A stretch of DNA of 64,000 nucleotides from Luteimonas terrae (GTDB taxonomy: Bacteria; Pseudomonadota; Gammaproteobacteria; Xanthomonadales; Xanthomonadaceae): assembly GCF_004358165.1 (NCBI RefSeq), contig NZ_SMTG01000002.1:310001-374000 (forward strand), given 5' to 3'. Within the stretch, counting starts at the first letter, position 1. Every line of letters begins with the position of its first letter. Below, one piece after another: positions 31,982 to 44,386 of the stretch. Both the position numbers and the translations under genes were made by a program. The notes beneath the pieces were generated by a model, which saw only the letters and a program-made list of their open reading frames with translations, did no database searches and was not told the origin of the DNA.

Positions 31982-32296
31982 ATGCGTCCGATTCCCGTGT
32001 CCTTAGCCCTCGTCGCGCTGCTGTGCGCAGCGCCGCTCGCCGCGCCGGTGCACGCCGATGCGCAGGATCGCGGCGCCGACCATGCGCGCGACAACGTACG
32101 CAGCGGCGACTACGTGCGCCTCGAGCGCCTGCTGGCCGATGCCGAAACGCGCTTCCCCGGTCGCGTCATCGAAGTCGAACTCGACCAGGACGATGACGAA
32201 TACGAGATCGAGATCCTGATGCGCGACGGTCGTGTCGTGGAGCTCAAGTACGATGCGCGCTCCGGGCGATTGCTCAAGGTCGAGATCGACGACTGA
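31982..32296 (+). CDS. Exported PepSY-domain protein (second paralogue)
   Basis: A 104-residue protein with signal peptide (PVSLALVALLCAAPLAAPVHA) and a PepSY domain: LERLLADAETRFPGRVIEVELDQDDDEYEIEILMRDGRVVELKYDARSGRLLKVEIDD. It is paralogous to the product at 31510 and even more acidic (DQDDDEYEIE). The stop shares a base with the start of the response-regulator gene, so it is translationally coupled to the two-component system. A role as periplasmic accessory of the sensor kinase, perhaps sensing cations, is inference. Confidence 0.85.
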   Translation: MRPIPVSLALVALLCAAPLAAPVHADAQDRGADHARDNVRSGDYVRLERLLADAETRFPGRVIEVELDQDDDEYEIEILMRDGRVVELKYDARSGRLLKVEIDD

Positions 32297-32958
32297 TGCG
32301 CATCCTGCTGGCCGAGGACGACGTCGAACTGGCGTCGCGCATCGCCGCCGCCCTGGCCGCTGCGGGCTACGCCGTCGATCGTGCGGAAGATGGCGCCGAT
32401 GCCGAATTCCGCGGCCAGACCGAGGCCTACGACGCCGCCGTACTCGATCTCGGGTTGCCGTCGCTCGACGGTGTCTCGGTGCTGCACCGCTGGCGCGAGG
32501 CAGGCTTGACGCTGCCGGTACTGGTGCTGACCGCGCGCAGCCGCTGGCACGACAAGCTGGCCGGCTTCAATGCCGGCGCCGACGACTATCTGACCAAGCC
32601 GTTCCAGATCGAGGAACTGGTGCTGCGCCTGCAGGCGCTGATCCGCCGCAGCACCGGCCACGCCTCGCCACGCCTGCGTTGCGGCGCGCTGGAGTTCGAC
32701 GCGAACGCGGGACGCTTCGCGCTCGACGGCGACCCATTGGCATTGACCGCGCAGGAGCACCGCATCCTCGCGTATCTGATCCACCACGCCGGTCGGGTCG
32801 TCAGTCGCGCGGAGCTCGGCGAACACGTCTACGACAATGGCTACGACCCCGATTCGAACGCGCTCGACGTGCTGATCGGCCGGATCCGCCGCAAGCTCGG
32901 CGTGGCCCTGCTGCACACCGTGCGCGGGCAGGGGTTCCGGCTGTCGGAATCGCCATGA
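32296..32958 (+). CDS. PhoP-like response regulator (OmpR family)
   Basis: A 220-residue regulator. The receiver domain has the acidic pair EDD, phosphoacceptor Asp in VLDLGLPSLDG, and LTAR and KPF switch residues. The winged-helix domain ends GRIRRKLGVALLHTVRGQGFRLSES. Several stretches (LGLPSLDG, LTARSRWHDKLAGFNAGADDYLTKPF, NALDVLIGRIRRKL) match PhoP more closely than other OmpR-type regulators. Its stop overlaps the kinase ATG (ATGA). Likely targets are its own operon and the divergent PepSY gene. Confidence 0.92.
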   Translation: MRILLAEDDVELASRIAAALAAAGYAVDRAEDGADAEFRGQTEAYDAAVLDLGLPSLDGVSVLHRWREAGLTLPVLVLTARSRWHDKLAGFNAGADDYLTKPFQIEELVLRLQALIRRSTGHASPRLRCGALEFDANAGRFALDGDPLALTAQEHRILAYLIHHAGRVVSRAELGEHVYDNGYDPDSNALDVLIGRIRRKLGVALLHTVRGQGFRLSESP

Positions 32959-34295
32959 AGGCGCCGCGTGCGCTGTCGTTGCGCTGGCGGCTGTGGCTGG
33001 CCGGCGCGCTGGGCGTGGCGGTTTCGGCATTGATCGCCGGCGGCCTGCTCGGCGCGCTGTTCGAACGCTCCGGCCAGCGTGCGCTCGATGCGCGCCTCGA
33101 CGACGATTTCGCCACGCTCGCCGGCCTGCTCGAAGCGCGGGGCGACGGCGGCTGGCAACTGCGCCGCGAGCCGGCCGACGAACGCTGGGCGCGCGTGTTC
33201 TCAGGCTGGTACTGGCGCATCGGCGATGGCGCCGAGGCGTTGCGCTCGCGTTCGCTGTGGGACGACGAGCTCGATGCCGGCGCCACCGGCAGCGGTCCGG
33301 CGGCGTGGGTCGATGTCGACGGCCCGCGCGCGCAGCAGTTGCGCGTGCGCATGCAGCAGCTGCGACTGCCGGGCGTCGCGCAGCCGATTCCGGTCTACGT
33401 GGCGGCGGACCGCGGCGACGTGATCGCCGAGACCCGCGAATTCCGGCAGATCGCGATGCTCGCATTCGCGGCAGCGGCGGCGGCGCTGCTCGCGCTGCTG
33501 GCCTGGCAGGTCGAATGGGGGCTGCGCCCCCTGCGGCGCATGCGCGGCATCCTGCAGCGCGTGCGCAACGGCGACGACGTGCGCTTCGGCGCCGAACGCT
33601 GGCCGGCCGAGGCCGCGCCGCTGGCCGAACAGATCGACGATCTGCTCGACGAACACGCGCGCCGCGTCGCCCGCGCGCGGCACGCCGCCGAGGATCTGGC
33701 GCACGCGCTCAAGACACCGCTCGCGGTGCTGTCGGCCGAGGCGCAGCGACCTGGCGGCGACATCGCCGAAGTCGTCTCCACGCAGGTGCAGCGCATGCGT
33801 GGCGAGATCGAGCGCCGGCTCGCGGGCGGCTTCGCGGCCGACACGCGCCAGCGCACGCCGGTCGCGCCGGTCGCCGACGCGCTGTGCAGGCTGTTCACGC
33901 AGACCGCGGGCGAGCGTGTGACGCTGGCCTGCGACATCGCACAGGACATCACGTTCGCCGGTGCACGCGAGGATATGGAAGAGATGCTCGGCAATCTCGT
34001 CGACAACGCGGTGAAGTGGTCGCGCGCACAGGTGCGTCTCCACGCCTGGCGCGACGGCGCGTCGATCCACATCGCGGTCGACGACGACGGCCCCGGCATG
34101 CAGCCCGACGCGATCGCGCAGGCGCTGCAACGCGGTGTGCGGCTGGACACGCGCATGCCCGGCCATGGTCTGGGCTTGTCGATCGTCGACGGCGTGGCGG
34201 CTGGCTACGGCGGTCGCCTGGTGCTCGACAATCGACCGGGCGGATTCCGCGCCCGGCTTGAACTCCCGGCCGGCGCACCGATATCGGACGCATGA
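32955..34295 (+). CDS. PhoQ-like sensor histidine kinase
   Basis: A 446-residue inner-membrane kinase. Transmembrane helices lie at about 14-34 and 161-181 around a periplasmic domain of roughly 125 residues containing FSGWYWRI. A HAMP-like linker (WGLRPLRRMRGILQRVRNGDDVRF) follows. The H-box is AEDLAHALKTPLAVLSAEAQR, almost the PhoQ sequence. The ATPase has NLVDNAVKWS (N-box), DDDGPGM and GHGLGLSIV. PhoQ senses divalent cations and antimicrobial peptides, but whether this one does is unknown. It overlaps the regulator gene upstream and the Hsp15-like gene downstream. Confidence 0.9.
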   Translation: MKAPRALSLRWRLWLAGALGVAVSALIAGGLLGALFERSGQRALDARLDDDFATLAGLLEARGDGGWQLRREPADERWARVFSGWYWRIGDGAEALRSRSLWDDELDAGATGSGPAAWVDVDGPRAQQLRVRMQQLRLPGVAQPIPVYVAADRGDVIAETREFRQIAMLAFAAAAAALLALLAWQVEWGLRPLRRMRGILQRVRNGDDVRFGAERWPAEAAPLAEQIDDLLDEHARRVARARHAAEDLAHALKTPLAVLSAEAQRPGGDIAEVVSTQVQRMRGEIERRLAGGFAADTRQRTPVAPVADALCRLFTQTAGERVTLACDIAQDITFAGAREDMEEMLGNLVDNAVKWSRAQVRLHAWRDGASIHIAVDDDGPGMQPDAIAQALQRGVRLDTRMPGHGLGLSIVDGVAAGYGGRLVLDNRPGGFRARLELPAGAPISDA

Positions 34296-34696
34296 CCGAC
34301 ACCGCTCCTGCACCCGGCGTGCGCCTCGACCTGTGGCTCTGGGCCGCGCGCTTCTTCAAGACCCGCAGCCTTGCCAAACAGGCGATCGAGACCGGCAAGG
34401 TCGACGTCGGCGGCCAGCGTGCGAAACCCGCGCGGACGGTGCGCATCGGCGATGCCCTGCGCGTGGTGCGCGGCGACGAGGTCTTCGAGATCGCGGTCGC
34501 CGGACTCTCGGACACCCGCGGCCCGGCCAGCGTGGCGCAGACGCTTTACAGCGAAAGCGACGCTTCGCGCGAAGCACGGCTGGCGCGCATCGCCCAGGCG
34601 CGCGCGCAGCGCGCCGGCTACCAGGCGCCGGAGCAGCGACCCGACAAGCGTGCGCGACGCCTGATCCGTGCGCTCGGTGACATCGACGCGAGCTGA
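34292..34696 (+). CDS. hslR: S4-domain RNA-binding protein, Hsp15-like
   Basis: A 134-residue protein with the S4 RNA-binding domain at the N-terminus: RLDLWLWAARFFKTRSLAKQAIETGKVDVGGQRAKPARTVRIGDAL. E. coli Hsp15 binds stalled free 50S subunits carrying nascent chains and recycles them. The C-terminal half is basic and rich in Arg/Gln, as in the family. Its ATG overlaps the kinase stop, so it is an unusual passenger of the two-component operon. The converging dehydrogenase remnant ends 2 bases later. Confidence 0.88.
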   Translation: MTDTAPAPGVRLDLWLWAARFFKTRSLAKQAIETGKVDVGGQRAKPARTVRIGDALRVVRGDEVFEIAVAGLSDTRGPASVAQTLYSESDASREARLARIAQARAQRAGYQAPEQRPDKRARRLIRALGDIDAS

Positions 34697-34697
34697 G

Positions 34698-35637
34698 TCA
34701 CAACCAGTCGCGCACCAGCGTTCCGGAGACGTCCCGCAGGCGCCTTGCCATCGCCGCGTCGCGCTGTTGCGCGCTTTGCCCGGCAGGTGCGAAATCGCGC
34801 CAGAACAGGCCGTTTCGACCTGAGACGTCCGGTGACGCGGCAAGCCAGGATGGCGTTGCGGCGCCCTGCTGCACGGTGCGCGCATCGTCGCGATACCGGT
34901 TGCCGATGTGGCGCAGGATGTTGCTGCGCGTGTGGCCGGGCGTGACGCAGTTGGACGTCGCGCGCGTGTCCCGGAGACGGCGCGCGAGTTCGAGCGAGAA
35001 CAGGCCGTTGGCGAGTTTGGCGTGCGCGTAGCGCGCCTCCCAGCTGCGACCCGACAGATCGTCGAACTGGATCCCGCCGGGCAGCGCGTTGCGTTCGTCG
35101 GCGCTGCCGAGCACGACCACGCGTCCCTGTGGCGCGGCGATCACGCGATCGAGCAGGCGGCGCACCAGCAGGTAGTGACCGAGATGATTCACCACGAAGG
35201 TCTTCTCGATGCCGCGGACCTGCTCCAGATCGTCGAGCACGACGCCCGCGTTGCAGACCAGCGCATCGATCGGCACGTCGAGCGCGCGGATCGCGGCGCT
35301 CGCGGCGACCCGAATCGAAATCCGCGAGATCCAGCACGACCGGTGTCGCGCGGCCTTTGACTGCGGCGCAAGCCGCGTCTCCGCTCGCGCGCGAACGCGC
35401 GGTGCCGATCACATGCGCACCGCGCAGCGCGAGCACGCGCATGGTCTCCATGCCGATGCCGGAGGTCGCCCCGGTGACGACGACGGTGCGGCCGCGCAGG
35501 TCGAGACCGGCGGTGGCCTGTTCGGCGGTCGTGCGCGCGTCGAACGTCGATGTGCGCGCGAAGGCGGGCAAGGTCGTCGCCAGCGCGGCCAGCGTGCCGG
35601 CCCGCAGCAGGCGACGCCTGCGGATGTCGAACGTCAT
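34698..35637 (-). pseudogene. Short-chain dehydrogenase with Tat-type leader, frameshifted
   Basis: Two frames together give a complete short-chain dehydrogenase. The first starts at 35637 with a twin-arginine-like leader (IRRRRLLRAGTLAALATTLPAFA) and contains the TGATSGIG nucleotide-binding motif. The second carries CNAGV and the catalytic YAHAK. The break is after LDLADFDS: one extra base in a CCC run at 35309-35311 (GGG in the coding strand) shifts the frame. Removing it restores SVAASAAIRALDVPIDALVCNAG. It could be a recent mutation, a sequencing error or an isolated shift; the rest of the gene is undamaged. Confidence 0.82.
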
Positions 35638-35740
35638 GCGGTGTTTCCGGTGCGAAGCGGCCGTCGAGTATCGCTTCGGCTGCATCTGCGGAAACGCGAA
35701 CGCCGATGCGGATGCATCGGCGTCCGGTCGCTTGCGAGGA

Positions 35741-38140
<2,400 letters not shown>

Positions 38141-40741
38141 TCAGAGCAGCGCCCGCACCCGGTACAGCGCTTCGAGCGCCTGCTTGGGCGTCAGTTCGTC
38201 GGGGTCGAGCCCGGCCAGCGCTTCGAGCGCTGCCGAAGCCGGCGCGAACAGGCCGATCTGCTGCGGTGTGTCGAGCGTGGCCGGTGACAGCGGGGCCGGT
38301 GCGGGACTGTCGTGGCGGCGCTGTTCGAGTTCGGCCAGACGCGCGCGCGCATCGCGCACGACCTGCTTCGGCAGGCCGGCGAGCGCGGCCACCTGCAGGC
38401 CGAAGCTGCGGTCGGCAGGGCCGTCCTTGACCGCATGCATGAAGACCAGCGTTTCGTTGCCCTGCGCGTCGCGGTGTTCCACCGCGTCCAGATGCACGTT
38501 GGCGATGCCGCTGCCGGGCTGGGCGAGCGCGGTGAGTTCGAAATAGTGCGTGGCGAACAGCGTGTAGCTGCGGTTGGTGCCGGCGAGGTGTCGCGCGCAG
38601 GCATCGGCGAGCGCGAGGCCATCGTAGGTCGAGGTGCCACGACCGATCTCGTCCATCAGCACCAGCGATGCGTCGGTAGCGTGGTGGAGGATGTAGCTGG
38701 TCTCGGCCATCTCGACCATGAAGGTCGACTGGCCCTTGGCCAGATCGTCGCCGGCGCCGATGCGGGTGAGGATGCGGTCGATCGGACCGAGCACCGCCCG
38801 CGCCGCCGGCACGAAGCTGCCGATGTGCGCAAGCAGCACGATCAGCGCGTTCTGGCGCATGTAGGTGCTCTTGCCGCCCATGTTCGGACCGGTGATCACC
38901 AGCATGCGGCGCCTGCCGGCCGCCTCGTCGTCGCCGAGCACCAGATCGTTGGGTTCGAAAGGCTCGCGGCGCACGGCCTCGACCACCGGATGGCGGCCGC
39001 GTTCGATGCACACACCTGCGGTGTCGACGAGCTGTGGCCGCGACCAGTCCAGCGCCTGGGCGCGTTCGGCGAAGCAGGCCAGCACATCGAGTTCGCTCAG
39101 CGCACCGGCGCAGTGCTTGAGTGCCTCGATGCGATCGTTGAGCGCGTCGAGCAGTTGTTCGTACAGCAGGCGCTCGCGGGCCAGCGCACGCTCGCGCGCC
39201 GACAGCACCTTGTCCTCGAACTGCTTGAGTTCCTCGGTGATGTAGCGCTCGGCATTGGTCAGCGTCTGCCGGCGCGTGTAGTGCGTCGGCGCCTTGCCGG
39301 CCTGCGCCTTGGAAATCTCGATGAAATAGCCGTGGACGCGGTTGTAGCCGACTTTCAGGGTGGAAATGCCGCTGCTCTCGCGTTCGCGGGTTTCCAGGTC
39401 GACCAGGAACTGGTCGGCGGTCGTGCTGAGGCGGCGCAGTTCGGCCAGTTCGGCATCGTGGCCGTCGGCGAACACGCCTCCATCGCGGGCCAGCACCGGT
39501 GGCTGTTCGACCAGCGCGCCGGCGAGCAGATGCGCTTCGGCCGCGTGTTCGCCGAGCCCGTCGTGCAGCGTGCGCAGACGCGGCGAATCGAGGCGAGCGA
39601 GCAGGCTGCGGATGTCGGGCAGCATCGCCAGCCCGTCGCGCAGTGTCGACAGGTCGCGCGGACGCGCCGAACGCAGTGCGATGCGCGTGAGCACGCGCTC
39701 CAGATCGCCGAGTGCGCGGAAACGTTCGCGGATGTCCGCATCGCCGCCGCTGTCGATCAGTGTCTGCACCGCATGCAGGCGCTCGCCGAGCACGCCACGG
39801 TCGCGCAGCGGGCGATGCAGCCAGCGCCGCAGCAGGCGGCCGCCCATCGGCGTGACCGTCGCATCGAGTACGCCCAGCAGGGTGTTGCGGGTATCGCCGT
39901 CGACGCGCGTGTCGAGTTCCAGATGCCGGCGCGTCGCGGCGTTCATCGCGATCGCGCCGTCGCTGCTTTCGACTGCGATCGAAGTCAGATGCGGCAGACG
40001 CTGCTTCTGGGTTTCCTCCACGTAGCCGAGCAGCGCACCGGCCGCGGCGATCGCCAACGGACGGTCGTCGATGCCGAAGCCGGTGAGATCGTGCAGGCCG
40101 AAGAACTGCAGCAGCTGGCGACGCCCGGAATCGGCGTCGAACAGCCACGGCGGCCGCCGGCGCAGGCCGCCGCGTTCGCCGAGAAACGCCGGCCAGCCGT
40201 CCTCATCGGGCACCAGCAGTTCGGCCGGGTCGAGACGCGCGATCTCCGCCTCGAGCATGTCTTCGTTGGCGCACTCGCAGACCAGGAAGCGCCCGCCGGC
40301 AAGATCCGCCCAGGCCAGACCGTAGGTGCCGGCGCGGTTGCGTGCGACCGCCATCAACAGAGTGTCGCGACGTTCCTGCAGCAGCGCCTCGTCGGTGACG
40401 GTGCCGGGCGTCACGATGCGCACGACCTTGCGTTCGACCAGGCCCTTGCTCGCGGCCGGGTCGCCGATCTGCTCGCAGATCGCCACCGACTCGCCCAGCG
40501 CGACCAGACGCGCCAGATAGCCTTCGGACGCGTGATGCGGCACGCCGGCCATCGGAATCGGCGCGCCGGCCGAATTGCCGCGCTGGGTCAGGGTGATGTC
40601 GAGCAGGCGCGCCGCCTTGCGGGCGTCGTCGTAGAACAGTTCGTAGAAGTCGCCCATGCGGAAGAACAGCAGCACGTCGGGGTGTTCGGCCTTGGCGGCG
40701 AAGAACTGCTGCATCAAGGGCGTGTGCTGGGGCGCGGACAT
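38141..40741 (-). CDS. mutS: DNA mismatch repair protein MutS
   Basis: An 866-residue mismatch-recognition ATPase. The N-terminal [15 protein letters not shown] holds the Phe-x-Glu mismatch wedge. The clamp, lever and ATPase regions follow, with Walker [11 protein letters not shown], the [14 protein letters not shown]alker B block and [12 protein letters not shown]. The C-terminal tetramer-forming tail ([18 protein letters not shown]) is present. I start at the ATG at 40741 ([13 protein letters not shown]), which fits the family start. It is divergent from the TonB receptor gene, with 265 bases between the two start codons. Confidence 0.96.
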   Translation of the reverse strand: MSAPQHTPLMQQFFAAKAEHPDVLLFFRMGDFYELFYDDARKAARLLDITLTQRGNSAGAPIPMAGVPHHASEGYLARLVALGESVAICEQIGDPAASKGLVERKVVRIVTPGTVTDEALLQERRDTLLMAVARNRAGTYGLAWADLAGGRFLVCECANEDMLEAEIARLDPAELLVPDEDGWPAFLGERGGLRRRPPWLFDADSGRRQLLQFFGLHDLTGFGIDDRPLAIAAAGALLGYVEETQKQRLPHLTSIAVESSDGAIAMNAATRRHLELDTRVDGDTRNTLLGVLDATVTPMGGRLLRRWLHRPLRDRGVLGERLHAVQTLIDSGGDADIRERFRALGDLERVLTRIALRSARPRDLSTLRDGLAMLPDIRSLLARLDSPRLRTLHDGLGEHAAEAHLLAGALVEQPPVLARDGGVFADGHDAELAELRRLSTTADQFLVDLETRERESSGISTLKVGYNRVHGYFIEISKAQAGKAPTHYTRRQTLTNAERYITEELKQFEDKVLSARERALARERLLYEQLLDALNDRIEALKHCAGALSELDVLACFAERAQALDWSRPQLVDTAGVCIERGRHPVVEAVRREPFEPNDLVLGDDEAAGRRRMLVITGPNMGGKSTYMRQNALIVLLAHIGSFVPAARAVLGPIDRILTRIGAGDDLAKGQSTFMVEMAETSYILHHATDASLVLMDEIGRGTSTYDGLALADACARHLAGTNRSYTLFATHYFELTALAQPGSGIANVHLDAVEHRDAQGNETLVFMHAVKDGPADRSFGLQVAALAGLPKQVVRDARARLAELEQRRHDSPAPAPLSPATLDTPQQIGLFAPASAALEALAGLDPDELTPKQALEALYRVRALL

Positions 40742-40871
40742 CGAATCGCTCGGTCTAACGGCCGCATAGTCTGCCCGAAACGGCCATTTCCCGGGCCCGG
40801 CGGCCGGGTTTGAGCCCCCTCGCGACGGGCGGAACGGCCCGTTCGCAGGGGTCGGGAATCGTGTTAGGTTT

Positions 40872-40899
40872 CCGTCAAGACAAGCGATTGTCTTGACGG
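40872..40899. promoter_or_regulatory. Perfect 12-bp palindrome upstream of the TonB receptor
   Basis: CCGTCAAGACAA-GCGA-TTGTCTTGACGG lies between divergent mutS and the receptor gene, 107 bases before the latter. It contains a TTGACG that could serve as a -35 box for the receptor. No gene ends here, so it is more likely an operator than a terminator. It shows no resemblance to a Fur box. No candidate regulator gene is adjacent. Confidence 0.55.
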
Positions 40900-41006
40900 T
40901 CCGGCATGGCCCCCACGCAGGCCGGAACCGCGGGGAATCCGATGGCGCAATGCCGTCGGGCGTCGGTTTTTCGGGAAGAAACCACACCACGTCACTGGGG
41001 GACACC

Positions 41007-43673
41007 ATGGATTCACGGAAGTTGCAGCGCCGCCATCTCGCCCGCGCGGTTTTCGTCGCGCTCGCCACCACCGTCGCCGCGCCGGTCCTGGCGCAATCGA
41101 CCACCTCGTCCGACGAGTCGCCGACCACACTGGCGACGATGACCGTCACCGCGCAGAAGCGCGAGGAGGCCATCCAGGACGTGCCGATCTCGGTGACCGT
41201 GCTCGACGAACGCCTGGTGCAGGACATGGGCGTGCGCGACATCAAGGACATGCAGATTCTGGTGCCGGGCCTCACCGTGACCAGTACGCAGAACGAGGCG
41301 ATCACCACCGCGCGCATCCGCGGCATCGGCACGGTCGGCGACAACGTCGGCCTCGAATCGTCGGTGGGCGTGGTGATCGACGGCGTGTACCGGCCGCGCA
41401 ACAGCGTGGGCTTCGGCGACCTTGGGCAGATCGAGCGCATCGAAGTGCTCAAGGGCCCGCAGGGCACGGTGTTCGGCAAGAACACCTCGGCCGGTGTCAT
41501 CAACGTGGTCACACGCCGCCCGAGCTACGCCCAGAGCGCCGAAGGCGAGATCACCGCCGGCAACTACGGCGCGCTGGGCGTGTCGGGTGCCTACAACGAC
41601 GCCTTCAGCGACAGTGCCGCCTTCAGCGTCTATGCCGCCAAGCGCAAGCGCGACGGCTGGATGGACGTGCGCACCGGCAACGGGCCGCGCACGGAGACCG
41701 ACGACTACGACCAGAATTTCCACACCCTCCGCGGCAAGCTGCTGTTCGAGCCTGGCGATGCGGTCGACATCCTGTTCTCGGCCGACTACACCAGCCGCGA
41801 GGAGAACTGCTGTACCGCGGTGCACACCACTATCGGCCAGACCTCGCAGGTCATCAACGCGCTGACCGGCGGGCAGGGGATGGAAGTGGTGTCGCCGCCG
41901 TTCCCGGTCGCCGGCGATCCCTTCGCGCGCGTGGCCTACAGCAACCGCAGCACCGAGCAGGACATCAAGGAGAAGGGTGTTTCGGCCGAGGTGAACTGGG
42001 AACTCGGCGCAATGGGTGGCGCGACGCTGACCTCGATCACCGCGCAGCGCGAATGGGAGGCCATCAACGGCCTCGACTACGACTTCACCGCCGCCGACAT
42101 CCTTTACCGCAATGCCGACAAGAACGAGTCCTACACCGGCTTCGACACCTTCAGCCAGGAATTCCGCCTGACCGGCGCGACCGATCGTCTGGACTGGATG
42201 GTCGGCCTGTTCTATTCGGACGAGGAACTGGACCGCAACGAGTCCTACCGCGTGGGCCCGCAGTACGAGCCGTACCTGTCGACCCTGGTCGGGCAGCAGG
42301 TGCTCGGCGGCCTCGCCGCGCAGCTCGCGCCGCTGGGCATTACCGTCAACCAGGCCAATCCGGCGACCTTCCTGTCGCAGGTCTCGGGCCGCCCGTTCGG
42401 CACCAATTTCGCCGGACTCGGCGCGCTCGACCGTCACCAGCAGAGTTCCAAGAGTCTTGCGGTGTTCACCAACAACACCTGGCATGCGACCGACCAGCTC
42501 GACCTGACCCTTGGCCTGCGCTACACGCGCGAAGAGAAAGACCTGCTGTCGAACTACAGCAATCCCAACGGCAGCCTGGGCTGCGGTTCGGTGCTCGCCA
42601 ACCCGGCCGGTCGCGTCGCCGCGGCACTGACCGCGCGTGGCGTGCCGATCGCGGCGTTGCCGCCGGCGGTGCAGCAGCAGATTCTCGGCTCGGTCGCGCC
42701 GCAGGTGGCCGGCTTCATGTGTCTGCCATGGGCGAATGCGCTGCACAACGGTCGCGTGGTCGATCAGTCGCGCGAGGAGAAGGAATGGTCCGGCACGCTC
42801 AAGGCCGCGTACCGCTTCAACGACAACATCATGGCCTACGGTTCGGCAGCGCGCGGCTACAAGGGTGGCGGCTTCAACCTCGACCGCGTGCAGTCGTCCA
42901 ACGGTCTGTCGAGCGGCGGCTCGGGCATCACGCCGGTCGACGACACCTCGTTCCCCGGTGAATTCGTCGACAGCTACGAGCTCGGCACAAAGACCACCTG
43001 GGCCGGCGGTTCGCTGCTGCTCAATGCCGCGCTGTTCCACCAGACCTACGACGACTTCCAGCTCAACAGCTTCCTGGGCACCAGCTTCGTCGTGCGCTCG
43101 ATTCCCGAAGTGGTCTCGCGCGGCATCGACACCGAGATCCTCTGGCAGCCGCAGGGCGTGCAGGGCCTGATGCTGCAGGGCGGCCTGATGTACGCCGACA
43201 CCAAGTACGGCGACGACATCCAGGGCCCCGACTTCCTGCAGCCCGGCAGCCCGGGCGCGCCGGGTGGCGGCGCGCTGTACAAGCTGCCGGGCGCGACGAT
43301 GAGCTTCGCGCCCCGCTGGTCGGGCTCGGCGTCGGTGACCTACGAATGGGACGTCGGCGATGCACTGGTCGCACGTTTCAATGTCGGCGCGAAGTACACC
43401 TCCGACTACAACACCGGCTCCGATCTCGACGTCGAGAAGGAACAGGACGCCTTCACCGTGGTCAATGCGCGCGTCGGATTCGGCGCCAGCAGCGGTCGCT
43501 GGATGGTGGAGCTGTGGGCCACCAACCTGACCGATGCGGAGTACATCCAGGTCGGCTTCGACGGTCCGCTGCAGGCCGTGGGCACGCCGCAGCCCAACCA
43601 GCCGCTCAATACCTATAACGGCTTCCCGGGTGCGCCGCGGATGTACGGCGCCACGCTGCGCCTGCGCTACTGA
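41007..43673 (+). CDS. TonB-dependent outer-membrane receptor
   Basis: A receptor of 888 residues with signal peptide ([17 protein letters not shown]), a TonB-box region ([14 protein letters not shown]), a plug domain ([11 protein letters not shown] to [10 protein letters not shown], with [21 protein letters not shown]) and a 22-strand beta-barrel ending in the aromatic motif YGATLRLRY. Start at 41007 has a purine-rich site upstream. The plug resembles the large group of receptors common in sphingomonads and xanthomonads, whose substrates (sugars, aromatic compounds or siderophores) are mostly unknown. There are unusual adjacent cysteines (EENCCTAV) in an early extracellular loop. No neighbouring transport or catabolic genes suggest a ligand. 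Confidence 0.93.
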   Translation: MDSRKLQRRHLARAVFVALATTVAAPVLAQSTTSSDESPTTLATMTVTAQKREEAIQDVPISVTVLDERLVQDMGVRDIKDMQILVPGLTVTSTQNEAITTARIRGIGTVGDNVGLESSVGVVIDGVYRPRNSVGFGDLGQIERIEVLKGPQGTVFGKNTSAGVINVVTRRPSYAQSAEGEITAGNYGALGVSGAYNDAFSDSAAFSVYAAKRKRDGWMDVRTGNGPRTETDDYDQNFHTLRGKLLFEPGDAVDILFSADYTSREENCCTAVHTTIGQTSQVINALTGGQGMEVVSPPFPVAGDPFARVAYSNRSTEQDIKEKGVSAEVNWELGAMGGATLTSITAQREWEAINGLDYDFTAADILYRNADKNESYTGFDTFSQEFRLTGATDRLDWMVGLFYSDEELDRNESYRVGPQYEPYLSTLVGQQVLGGLAAQLAPLGITVNQANPATFLSQVSGRPFGTNFAGLGALDRHQQSSKSLAVFTNNTWHATDQLDLTLGLRYTREEKDLLSNYSNPNGSLGCGSVLANPAGRVAAALTARGVPIAALPPAVQQQILGSVAPQVAGFMCLPWANALHNGRVVDQSREEKEWSGTLKAAYRFNDNIMAYGSAARGYKGGGFNLDRVQSSNGLSSGGSGITPVDDTSFPGEFVDSYELGTKTTWAGGSLLLNAALFHQTYDDFQLNSFLGTSFVVRSIPEVVSRGIDTEILWQPQGVQGLMLQGGLMYADTKYGDDIQGPDFLQPGSPGAPGGGALYKLPGATMSFAPRWSGSASVTYEWDVGDALVARFNVGAKYTSDYNTGSDLDVEKEQDAFTVVNARVGFGASSGRWMVELWATNLTDAEYIQVGFDGPLQAVGTPQPNQPLNTYNGFPGAPRMYGATLRLRY

Positions 43674-43690
43674 TTTTGCGTGTCGACGCG

Positions 43691-43718
43691 ACGGCCGGTC
43701 CGCGAGGGGCCGGCCGTT
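43691..43718 (+). terminator. Hairpin after the TonB receptor gene
   Basis: ACGGCCGGTCC and GGGCCGGCCGT pair across a five-base loop (one G-T pair), 18 bases after the stop. There is no real T-run, so its strength as a terminator is uncertain. Confidence 0.5.
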
Positions 43719-43811
43719 CGCGTGTCCGGGGGGCGTGCTGCGCCGTCGGCAGCGGCGAGACGCGTGCGGCGCGATGCGGTACAACGGGCGGCTTCCCACG
43801 CGGGCCCGACC

Positions 43812-44315
43812 ATGCACGACACCCATTCCGATGCCGCGCTCGCCACGCTGGCCACCGAGACCGGCGCGTTGCTGCGCGCGCGACACCACCGGCTCGTGAC
43901 CGCCGAGAGCTGCACCGGCGGCTGGATCGCGAAGGCGGTCACCGATGTCGCCGGCTGTTCGGACTGGTTCGACTGCGGCATGGCGGCCTACAGCTACGAG
44001 GCCAAGCAGGCGCTGCTGGGCGTCAATCCGCACACGCTGGAAACGCACGGCGCGGTGAGCCGCGAGACGGTGATCGAGATGGTGTCGGGCGCGCTGGTGA
44101 ATTCCGGCGCCAGCGTCGCGGTCGCGGTGACCGGCATCGCGGGGCCGGGCGGCGGCAGCGAGGACAAGCCGGTGGGCACGGTGTGGATCGGCTGGAAGCG
44201 TCGCGGCGGCTATGCGCGCGCGGCGCTGTTCCAGTTCGACGGCGATCGCGATGCGGTGCGCCGACAGACGGTGGCCGCCGCCCTGCGCGGCCTGGCGGAC
44301 GCGGTCGGCGGCTGA
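43812..44315 (+). CDS. pncC: Nicotinamide-nucleotide amidohydrolase (CinA C-terminal type)
   Basis: A 167-residue stand-alone CinA C-terminal domain (PncC), which deamidates NMN to NaMN in pyridine nucleotide recycling. The conserved blocks are LVTAESCTGGWIAKAVTDVAGCSDWFDCGMAAYSYEAKQALLGV, TGIAGPGGGSEDKPVGTVWI and the serine of AESCTGG. It starts at the ATG at 43812; an open frame further upstream looks non-coding. It is followed by a converging phosphatase/nuclease gene. Confidence 0.93.
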   Translation: MHDTHSDAALATLATETGALLRARHHRLVTAESCTGGWIAKAVTDVAGCSDWFDCGMAAYSYEAKQALLGVNPHTLETHGAVSRETVIEMVSGALVNSGASVAVAVTGIAGPGGGSEDKPVGTVWIGWKRRGGYARAALFQFDGDRDAVRRQTVAAALRGLADAVGG

Positions 44316-44386
44316 GCGCGTCGCCGACGTGCCGCGCAGAAACCGACGCGGCGCGTGGCATCAGCCGCCTGCGCGTGGCCGCTCCA

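Noticed and set aside
38312..40813. Long plus-strand open frame opposite mutS
   Set aside because: Shadow of mutS; no motif and no ribosome-binding site.
40872..40899. Palindrome as a terminator of mutS or the receptor gene
   Set aside because: Both genes begin, not end, at this gap, and there is no T-run on either side.
41013..44048. 1011-codon minus-strand frame opposite the TonB receptor and pncC
   Set aside because: Shadow reading; the sense-strand receptor has a signal peptide, plug, barrel and C-terminal aromatic residue.
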